Source: Thermoflexales bacterium (GTDB lineage: Bacteria > Chloroflexota > Anaerolineae > J036 > Brachytrichaceae). Taken from it: a stretch of DNA of 7,780 nucleotides. Each line of letters begins with the position of its first letter. Within the stretch, counting starts at the first letter, position 1. Positions 1 through 6,385 of the stretch are shown one piece after another. The position numbers were made by a program, and so were the translations under genes. The stretch covers positions 1-7,780 of the forward strand of contig JAGOCU010000095.1 in NCBI GenBank assembly GCA_017998555.1, given 5' to 3'. The notes beneath the pieces were generated by a model. It was given only the letters and a program-made list of their open reading frames with translations. It was not told the origin of the DNA and did not search any database.

Positions 1-3000
1 CTGCATTGGCGCCCTCGTCAAAGCGCATCAGGAGCAGCGCCGAGTCCGTTTCGCGCAGGTTGGCCTCGTAGCGGGCGATCGCGCCATCGCTGGATGCAAA
101 GGGACTGCTGCCCAGCGCCCGCTCGCGCAGGTCAAAGATGTTGTCATCATCGGCGTCGGCAATCTTCGGGTCGGAGTAGGTCCAGGACAGGCCCGCCACG
201 CCGCTGATGAAGTTGTAGCCAATGCTCCAGCCGGCCTTTTCCAAGTCATCGGTCAGGCCATCGCCGTCCGTGTCGGCCACCAGCGGATCCGAGCCAAAAC
301 GCAGCTCCTCCCGATCGCTCAATCCATCGCCGTCGGTATCGGCCCGGGTTGGATCCGTGCCGATTTGCACCTCGCGCAGATCGGTGACCGTGTCTCCGTC
401 GGTGTCAAAGTTGCTGTCATTGGGGTCGACGGTGAGGTCCAGACCATCTCCGTCAGCATCCTGGAGTGTGCCAAACTGGACCATCCCGGCCTGCCCCCAG
501 GCGAGCGCGTATCCCGGATAGCTTGGCTCTAGACTGTAGAAGCCGCTCAGCGTCGCCGGGAACACGTCATAGACCAGATTCAGGTTCAGGTAGTTGCTGG
601 CGTTGCGCGAGCGCACATAGCAGATCGGAATGACCGGCGGGGTCCAGGGAGGAATCACATTCGGAATGAGCATGCACTCCTGGGTCGGCGAGGCGTAGCC
701 TTCCGCAAGATACGCCGCGACCGGCTGGTTGACCCCAGGCGCGGGCAGCGTCAGCGTGTCGCGGGTCTGGGTCAGGGTCACTGTCTGGCGATACTGGTCG
801 CCGCCCAAGGCGATCCAGCCGGCCCGGTTGCCGCCCATCTCCACCCCGTTGTGCACCTGCTTGGACTCGTCCGTTTCGTCCGCCGCCACGATGGCGTAGG
901 TGAACGTGGCATCGCGGGTGTTGTCCTCATTGAACTGCCAGCCGTACAGGAAGCTCAGCGGGCTGTCAAAGGACTCGGTCTTGATCGTGTTCTCGAGCAG
1001 CAGATCCATCCGCAGGGCCGCGCCCGCCGCAAAGCCAGCCTTTGGGTCGGCAAGATACGGATTGAAATTCCTGAAGGTCAGCCGATTTGGATTATCCAGA
1101 TCGATGATGTTGGTGGTGTCATAGATGACATAGGCGACGCCTTCGGCCAGGATGCCCGACAGGCCTTTGCACGCCCAGTTCGCGGCGACGTTGTCGTCTT
1201 CATCGGGATGAAAGATCCCGCAGAACAGCGAGATCACGCTGTCGATCAGGCCGATGATGGCGACGATGATCGCGCCGACCCCGGTCGAGGCCAGGGCGGC
1301 CATCATCAGGGCCACAATCGCGCCGGCCGCCCACTGCGCGAAGGCGGCGTTGAACTGCAGGCTGAAGGCGGCCAGCCCGGCTGAGGTAGCCTGATACAGG
1401 AAGATCCCAAAAGAAAAGCCGAGCTCGATCACCAGACCAATCACCGCCACCGCTTTGGCCGCCTTGCCCGCTGTGGAGAGGCTTTCGCCCAACTTGCTCA
1501 GCGCCCCAAGATTTGTCTCCCCCACCACCGCCTTGAACTTCGAGAAGGCGTGCAGCATCTTGATGCCATCCCCGATCGCCTGAGCCGTCGCAACGCCCTG
1601 AAGCACGTTCACAACGATCTGCTGGGTGGCATTGTTCTTGCTGTCGATACTGGCCAGCGATTTGGCCAGCCCCACCATCAACTGGGCGGCGCTCGAGGTG
1701 AGCGCGCTCCCAACGCCGCCCGCCCGGCCCTTGAACGTGGCGTTCTTCGCGCTGTCGAACAGGCGGTCGAAACCGGTAAACTGACTAATTGCGTTGCGCA
1801 CCCCGCGCCCGATCGAGCCCCTGACCGTATAGTCGAGCCGGGCGATCATGCGTTGGTTTCCGGCCTTCTGCAAGCGCTTGATGACGGCATGCTCGGATTC
1901 CACCACCTCCCATATCGGCTCGAGGAAGGCCTTGGTGAATCCGCCCGTCGTCTCGCCGCTGGCCTTGATGACGTCGCTGGTGTAGGCGAGTTCGGCGTCG
2001 GTCGTTGGCGTCCCCTCCTCAATGCTGGACAAGAGATAGGTGGCGCCCTGATTCGCCGCTTCCACGACCTTGCCGATGCCCGCATACAGGTTGACGTAGG
2101 CAACCTGGGTCATACGGATGTCGGCAGCCGCGGTGTACTCCTTCTCTCGGTCGCCCGACGAGGAATAGCCGGCGGCCAGGGGCAGCATCTTGTCCAGGTA
2201 ATCCCAGTAATCGGCAAGCGGCATCGGCTCCCAGGCGCTCGCCCCGTGCCGGAAGGGCTTCCAGCTCAGCGCGGCCGACGTCGCCGGCTCGACCTTGCTT
2301 CCGGCGATGCCGGGGTCAAAATCGACTTTGATCATGCGCCCCGCAAACGTAACGTTCTCCGTCAAGGCGGCGCTGGCCGCGCGCGAGCGCGTCTCGCTGG
2401 CGATCATGAACGTGGGGAAGACCACGGAGTTGCTGGCGCCCAACATCGACGTAAACGGGTAGACCCCACTCCCGAACTGCTGATTGAGCAGGTTCGGGAT
2501 CGTTGATTCGGACAGAATGCCCATTTCGCCCGGATGGGCGAAGGTGCTCGTGACCACGTTCAAGGCGTCCGCGGCGATCCCCCAGCGCTCGGTGATGGTC
2601 CCGCCGGCGCCGATATCCCAGCGCGTCTTGATGTCAAAGACCTTCAGGTCGCGCTGTCCGTTGGGCGTTCCGGCGCAGGTCGTGGTGCTGCCCGCATCGC
2701 AATCGACGCCCTGAACAAAGATGCGCTGCAACCCGTTGGCGAGATGCCACAGGTTGTCGTTCCACTCGATCAGATGCGCGTCGCGGTCTGCGGCCGTGTC
2801 GGTTTCGGTGGCCGGATCTTCGTAGACCACGGCCACGTCGACGCCCAGTTCTTCGCTCACCCCAAGCCCGGTTACCACCCACGACTCGTCACGGAATGTG
2901 TGCACGACCCGCGGTTGATCGAGGGCCGACCCGGGGTTGCTGCAGTTGGCCTCGGGACAGTAATCGGTCAAAACGGTGACCAGCCAGACCAGATTCACCG

Positions 3001-5980
3001 TGTGGCTGATCGGCGCCGAGGTATTGTGCTGGTAGAACATCCGGCCCTGGAAGGCCTCGGTCTTGCCCGATTGGGCATCCACCGCCATCCCCAGCGGCAC
3101 AAAAGCCGAGAGCGTGCCGTCGGCGTTCTCGCTGACGTTGATCTGGAAACTCGCCAGCTTGGCCGCGTCGATCATGGTCGACAGGCTGCCGTTGACGATG
3201 TTGCCCAGCGGCTCGCACAGGATCGTCTCGCCCGAACGCTTCAGCCGCACGATATGCGCGCCATCGACGATGCTGACCAGGCTGGCCGGAATGACGATCG
3301 GTGTCGACGGCGTGACGCTGGGCAAGGTGAAGGTAGTTGCGCCCGCGTCACCGCAGTCCCCGGAGGAGACAGTGGCTGAATAGGTGCCCGCCGCGCTGAA
3401 GTTGAACTTGAAAGTCGGGCTGCCCGAGTGCGTCATCTGCAACGTGCCAAACGCCTGCACCGGCTCCTGGAGCAGGATGGTGAGCTTCTCCGTGCCTTCC
3501 ACCAGCTTGGGAATCGGGGTGCAATAAGTCTGGCTGTTCAGGACCAGGGAAAGGACGTGCCCGCCGTTGGCGTAGTCGGCCAGCTTGGCGTTCTGGGAAT
3601 AGACCAGACCCGTCAGCGCCGCGCCAGACCAAACCGGTGTGCTGACCGCGCACGTGCCCCGGCCGATACTGAGTGCGCCAGGCAGGATGCCCGAGAGACT
3701 GGCAACCGTGAGGGTCATGGACGCGCCGTTGGGCTGCAGCGCCACCGAGCCCATGATTCGGCCGCCGGTGCGCAGGGGGATGGTCGCCGAGGGCGTTGTG
3801 CGGGGCAGGTCCAGCGTATCGCCCGGCAGGGTGATCTCCAGCATCGGGGTCAACCGCATGTCGCCGCGAAAGCCGCGGTCATCGCTCGTGCCCGTGTCGC
3901 CGAAGGTGGTGTCGCCGTCGCGCTGGATCTGCCCATCGAAGTCGCCGCTGGGCCAGTCCAGGACGTTGAGGGCGTATGAAAGATGCTCGGGGACAACTGG
4001 CCGGATTTGGAAATCGACCATCACCGGGCGGTTGGCGGTTAGGTCCTCCAGGCGCAAGTTGAGTGGTTGGGTGCGGCTGAAGGGCGCGCTCAGGCCGAAT
4101 GCCCGGGTCGCCGCCTGATCGATCCCGTCTGGCACGCCATCGTTGTCGCTGTCGAGATCGAATAGGTCGGGCGTGCCGTCGGCGTCGGTGTCGTTGCACT
4201 TGATCACGTTCGTCCACGGGCTGTTGCCGCTGGCGCCCCCTTGGTAATCGGACGTCACCGCGCTTCGGCGCATGGCCGGGCACTCGACCCCGTCGAGTAT
4301 CCCGTCGCCATCGCTGTCCGGGTTGCGCGGATCAGACCAGCGCCGGGTGACGTTGTCGGGCATCAGAAAGCCCTTGACCTCGGCCCCGTCGGTGATCCCA
4401 TCCAGATCGCTGTCCTTTTGCTGCGGGAGCGTCCCCAAATAGAGCACCTCTTCGCCGTCGGTCAGGCCGTCCAGATCCGTATCGGCGTAGTAGGGGTCGG
4501 AACAGGCCGGATCGTTCAGATTCTTCCCAGCGTTCCACGCGCTGCGGTCGGGGCACAAAGCCACTTCTGCGCCATCCGACAGGCCGTCGTCGTCCGAATC
4601 GGGGTCGGAGGGGTTGATCACCCACGTGGTCTCCAGGCTGTCCTCCAGGCCGTCCTCGTCGGCGTCCGGCCCGTCGGCCAGCGCGGCAAGCGGCCCTGGC
4701 GCGCCGCGGGTGGGCTCAGCCGGCTTGTCGTTCTCGTCCGGCAGCGGCGGACGCGTGGGAACAGCCACCGGTGTTTTCTCATCCGCGGCCGCCCGCAAGG
4801 CCTGGGCCAGGGGCGGGCGGCTCGTGTCGAAGGCCACAGGCGCGTCGGCCTGCGGCGCGGCGTTGTCGCCCTGCCCGGCCTTGTCGGCCGGGGCGGCCCC
4901 TGTCAACTGCGGGAATTTTTCGTACAGCCTCTGCATCTGGCGCAGCGTGAAGTCCGAGCCAAGCGGCACGATGGCCATCTGCAGCGCCAGGAATGCGGCC
5001 AGCGGTTTGGCCGCCCGCTTCGGCCGCCAGACGATCATGCTGAGCCCGAGCAGCATCACGAACAGAGGCAGGCCGCCGTCAAAGGCAATCCGCCGCCAAT
5101 CGAGCCCCGCGACGGCGCTCGACAGGCCCTCGCCCAGTTGGCTGAACTCGCCCCCCCAGCCGGCCTTGGGCGGGTCTTCGAAACCCAGAAAGGTCGTGGT
5201 GACGTTGGTCTTCACCCGCTCGCCATTGGCCTGCAGCGGGTATTCCATGTCGAGAGTCAGGCGCACCGGCAGGCCGGTGGCGTCGATCCAGGCCTCGCCC
5301 ACGCTGACCATGCGCCGGAACTGATCGCTGGCGCTGAGCTTCATCCCGGCCGGCAGGTCGCCGCTGCGCAGGAGCTGCTCCTGCATCTGCCGGCGCAGCG
5401 TTTCGGCGTATTGTTCCCCGTTCAGGGTAAAGCGATACCGATCGTAGGTGATGCTGGCCGTGCCGCCGCTGGCGGTCGGCAGTTCACGCCGATCGCGGCC
5501 GAGGAAGACGACGTTCTCGGCCGCGGTCAGGAAGGCCGCCGCGTCGCCGGAGGGGGCAAAGGCGGTGCTCATCTCGCCCAACGGCTTCCATTCGCCGGAC
5601 TTGGACGTGCGCCCGTAGGCCTGCAAGCCCTCGATCCGGACTTCAATCGCGTTTTCAGGCCGCTGCGCGACGGTCGGGTCATCCCACATCATCAGCTCGA
5701 GCTGACCCTTGGCCCGATCGCTCACGCCTTTGGCGAAAATCGTTTGGGTGCGCGCCTTTTGGCCGATGGCGGTGATCCGCGCGGCCGGCAAGGTCGTCTG
5801 GCCCAGGCGCGTTTCGAACTGATATCGCCCCGCCTTTTCGGTGCGGGCCCAGGCATCCTGCAGCGTGGCCGGCCCGACGTCCTGGGCGGCCAGCCGTTGT
5901 GTGCCCACAGCGGCCAACAACAGCGCCCCAATCCCAAACGCAACCCCGATAGCAATACTGCGGCGACGATTCAGTCCCAT
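1..5980 (-). CDS. Giant exported multidomain protein with thrombospondin type 3 repeats, internal hydrophobic domain and start of a LamG-like domain (C-terminus beyond window)
   Basis: One frame stays open for 1993 codons from an ATG at 5978-5980 to the window edge; I checked the frame at several points along its length. The ATG follows a strong Shine-Dalgarno and opens a classic signal peptide (MGLNRRR, hydrophobic core to about residue 28, LAAQ near 30-33). Residues about 35-285 form a soluble domain, including GEAWIDATGLPVRLTLDMEY, faintly like LolA/LppX lipid-binding folds. Hydrophobic stretches at 304-318 and 327-340 flank the basic WRPKRAAK, followed by a Pro/Ala-rich linker. Seven DxDxDG calcium repeats span 436-622. 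A beta-rich region with cysteine pairs follows, then a helical region from about 1290 with hydrophobic segments at 1510-1529 and 1550-1590. Five more DxDxDG-like repeats lie at 1841-1950. The sequence ends at LLLMRFDEGANA, which resembles a LamG/concanavalin-like opening. I infer a membrane-anchored surface protein, possibly an adhesin. I do not recognise the full architecture, and substrate or partner is unknown. Confidence 0.9.
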   Translation of the reverse strand, partial: MGLNRRRSIAIGVAFGIGALLLAAVGTQRLAAQDVGPATLQDAWARTEKAGRYQFETRLGQTTLPAARITAIGQKARTQTIFAKGVSDRAKGQLELMMWDDPTVAQRPENAIEVRIEGLQAYGRTSKSGEWKPLGEMSTAFAPSGDAAAFLTAAENVVFLGRDRRELPTASGGTASITYDRYRFTLNGEQYAETLRRQMQEQLLRSGDLPAGMKLSASDQFRRMVSVGEAWIDATGLPVRLTLDMEYPLQANGERVKTNVTTTFLGFEDPPKAGWGGEFSQLGEGLSSAVAGLDWRRIAFDGGLPLFVMLLGLSMIVWRPKRAAKPLAAFLALQMAIVPLGSDFTLRQMQRLYEKFPQLTGAAPADKAGQGDNAAPQADAPVAFDTSRPPLAQALRAAADEKTPVAVPTRPPLPDENDKPAEPTRGAPGPLAALADGPDADEDGLEDSLETTWVINPSDPDSDDDGLSDGAEVALCPDRSAWNAGKNLNDPACSDPYYADTDLDGLTDGEEVLYLGTLPQQKDSDLDGITDGAEVKGFLMPDNVTRRWSDPRNPDSDGDGILDGVECPAMRRSAVTSDYQGGASGNSPWTNVIKCNDTDADGTPDLFDLDSDNDGVPDGIDQAATRAFGLSAPFSRTQPLNLRLEDLTANRPVMVDFQIRPVVPEHLSYALNVLDWPSGDFDGQIQRDGDTTFGDTGTSDDRGFRGDMRLTPMLEITLPGDTLDLPRTTPSATIPLRTGGRIMGSVALQPNGASMTLTVASLSGILPGALSIGRGTCAVSTPVWSGAALTGLVYSQNAKLADYANGGHVLSLVLNSQTYCTPIPKLVEGTEKLTILLQEPVQAFGTLQMTHSGSPTFKFNFSAAGTYSATVSSGDCGDAGATTFTLPSVTPSTPIVIPASLVSIVDGAHIVRLKRSGETILCEPLGNIVNGSLSTMIDAAKLASFQINVSENADGTLSAFVPLGMAVDAQSGKTEAFQGRMFYQHNTSAPISHTVNLVWLVTVLTDYCPEANCSNPGSALDQPRVVHTFRDESWVVTGLGVSEELGVDVAVVYEDPATETDTAADRDAHLIEWNDNLWHLANGLQRIFVQGVDCDAGSTTTCAGTPNGQRDLKVFDIKTRWDIGAGGTITERWGIAADALNVVTSTFAHPGEMGILSESTIPNLLNQQFGSGVYPFTSMLGASNSVVFPTFMIASETRSRAASAALTENVTFAGRMIKVDFDPGIAGSKVEPATSAALSWKPFRHGASAWEPMPLADYWDYLDKMLPLAAGYSSSGDREKEYTAAADIRMTQVAYVNLYAGIGKVVEAANQGATYLLSSIEEGTPTTDAELAYTSDVIKASGETTGGFTKAFLEPIWEVVESEHAVIKRLQKAGNQRMIARLDYTVRGSIGRGVRNAISQFTGFDRLFDSAKNATFKGRAGGVGSALTSSAAQLMVGLAKSLASIDSKNNATQQIVVNVLQGVATAQAIGDGIKMLHAFSKFKAVVGETNLGALSKLGESLSTAGKAAKAVAVIGLVIELGFSFGIFLYQATSAGLAAFSLQFNAAFAQWAAGAIVALMMAALASTGVGAIIVAIIGLIDSVISLFCGIFHPDEDDNVAANWACKGLSGILAEGVAYVIYDTTNIIDLDNPNRLTFRNFNPYLADPKAGFAAGAALRMDLLLENTIKTESFDSPLSFLYGWQFNEDNTRDATFTYAIVAADETDESKQVHNGVEMGGNRAGWIALGGDQYRQTVTLTQTRDTLTLPAPGVNQPVAAYLAEGYASPTQECMLIPNVIPPWTPPVIPICYVRSRNASNYLNLNLVYDVFPATLSGFYSLEPSYPGYALAWGQAGMVQFGTLQDADGDGLDLTVDPNDSNFDTDGDTVTDLREVQIGTDPTRADTDGDGLSDREELRFGSDPLVADTDGDGLTDDLEKAGWSIGYNFISGVAGLSWTYSDPKIADADDDNIFDLRERALGSSPFASSDGAIARYEANLRETDSALLLMRFDEGANA
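131..460 (-). repeat. Second thrombospondin type 3-like repeat cluster (five units)
   Basis: Residues 1841-1950 of the giant protein hold DADGDGLD, DTDGDTVTD, DTDGDGLSD, DTDGDGLTD and DADDDNIFD. The middle units are close matches to each other with the regular ExxxGTDPxxADTDGDG spacing. The second unit has T in place of G after the third D, and the last has N at that place, so those two sites are imperfect. The cluster precedes the likely LamG-type domain at the window edge, a common order in exported bacterial proteins. Confidence 0.88.
4118..4675 (-). repeat. First thrombospondin type 3-like calcium repeat cluster (seven DxDxDG units)
   Basis: Within the giant protein, residues 436-622 contain DADEDGLED, DSDDDGLSDG, DTDLDGLTDG, DSDLDGITDG, DSDGDGILDG, DTDADGTPD and DSDNDGVPDG. 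Between them are spacers of variable length, several with the typical NPSDPDSD or SDPRNPDSD lead-in. Thrombospondin type 3 repeats are known to bind calcium through these aspartates and to form stiff spacers in exported proteins. A pair of cysteines (in ALCPDRS and DPACSDPYY) and another in GVECPAM lie in the longer spacers. I infer a calcium-stabilised stalk between the membrane anchor and the distal domains. Confidence 0.9.
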
Positions 5981-5987
5981 GCGAATT

Positions 5988-5995
5988 CCCCTCCC
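5988..5995 (-). promoter_or_regulatory. Shine-Dalgarno sequence of the giant gene
   Basis: The minus strand reads GGGAGGGG, then AATTCGC (seven bases), then ATG. The purine run and spacing are close to ideal, and the ATG opens directly into a signal peptide. This fixes the start codon at 5978-5980. Confidence 0.75.
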
Positions 5996-6030
5996 GACCG
6001 ATATGACCCTGTGGGCATCTGGAAAAGCAA

Positions 6031-6071
6031 GCGGGCGATTTCGCGCCCGTTGCGTGGTCCGAATCGCCCGC
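6031..6071. promoter_or_regulatory. Second leader stem-loop, terminator-like in both directions
   Basis: Exact 10-base arms GCGGGCGATT (6031-6040) and AATCGCCCGC (6062-6071) enclose a 21-base loop. On the plus strand the stem is followed by CG and five T (6074-6078), as in an intrinsic terminator, but no real plus-strand gene feeds it. On the minus strand the stem is followed by TTGCTTTTCC, a weaker T-rich run located about 40 bases before the Shine-Dalgarno of the giant gene. It could be an attenuator or a block to antisense transcription. It sits directly beside the 6075-6131 structure. Confidence 0.4.
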
Positions 6072-6074
6072 CGT

Positions 6075-6131
6075 TTTTCGTCAGGGGATTGTTAGTGGAA
6101 CAACGGTTCCAGCCGAACATCCTGACGAAAA
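6075..6131 (-). promoter_or_regulatory. Nested stem-loop in the leader of the giant gene
   Basis: An exact 11-base inverted repeat, TTTTCGTCAGG at 6075-6085 and CCTGACGAAAA at 6121-6131, encloses 35 bases. Inside it is a second small hairpin, TGGAAC (6096-6101) and GTTCCA (6106-6111), with a four-base loop AACG. In the presumed minus-strand transcript it would fold close to the 5' end, about 95-150 bases before the start codon. It could protect the mRNA end, bind a regulator, or be part of an attenuator. It does not match a riboswitch class I know. Confidence 0.45.
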
Positions 6132-6141
6132 GATGACGGTG

Positions 6142-6150
6142 AGTTTAGCA
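6142..6150 (-). promoter_or_regulatory. Candidate extended -10 promoter for the giant gene
   Basis: The minus strand reads TGCTAAACT here: a TGn element joined to a -10-like TAAACT. There is no good -35 box; the sequence 17 bases upstream is TGGCGC. Transcription would start near 6135, giving a leader of about 155 bases that begins at the outer stem of the 6075-6131 inverted repeat. It is the best match to a housekeeping promoter I found by eye in the gap, but it is weak and unsupported by any other data. Confidence 0.25.
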
Positions 6151-6260
6151 TCGACAGGCCAACGGCGCCAGCGGCCGGCACCGGGTTCTCATGGCGCTGC
6201 AGCGTCAGCCATCCACGGCAAGGAGCGCGGCTACCCTGGAATCCATCTGAAAAACATCTT

Positions 6261-6305
6261 GCGAGATCGCAATCCCCGCGCTTCGCGCGGGGATTGCGAT
6301 CTCGC
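6261..6305. repeat. Perfect 45-base palindrome, REP-like or terminator hairpin
   Basis: Two 21-base arms (6261-6281 and 6285-6305) are exact reverse complements around the three bases TTC. The core is AATCCCCGCGC / GCGCGGGGATT. It lies 80 bases after the stop of the beta-helix gene. Read on the minus strand, the stem is followed by AAGATG and then five T (6250-6254), so it may end the beta-helix transcript, although the T run is not directly adjacent as in a standard intrinsic terminator. No T run follows on the plus strand. The long exact stem with a tiny loop also fits a dispersed REP-type intergenic element; copy number in the genome cannot be seen here. The palindrome itself is certain, its role is not. 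Confidence 0.75.
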
Positions 6306-6385
6306 CGCATCCACCCATGGGGCGTCGTCCAGCTCCCGCCTAACGATTTACAGGAGAACGGGAGGATATGCACCCTCTCGCGTTC

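Noticed and set aside
1550..3379. Long plus-strand open frames (318 and 281 codons)
   Set aside because: Both are antisense to the giant gene, overlap each other, have arginine- and histidine-rich translations without motifs, and lack convincing ribosome sites.
4241..6136. A 631-codon open frame on the plus strand
   Set aside because: It lies almost entirely opposite the giant minus-strand gene and has a low-complexity, R/G/Q/A-rich translation with no recognisable domain. It is the expected antisense by-product of GC-rich codons. The minus strand has a signal peptide, calcium motifs and a good ribosome site.
6157..6162. TTGGCC on the minus strand as a -35 box
   Set aside because: It is only nine bases from the TAAACT -10 candidate, too close for a normal promoter.
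6333..6364. A short inverted repeat CTCCCG / CGGGAG just after the beta-helix stop
   Set aside because: Only six base pairs with a 20-base loop and no T run; expected by chance in GC-rich DNA.
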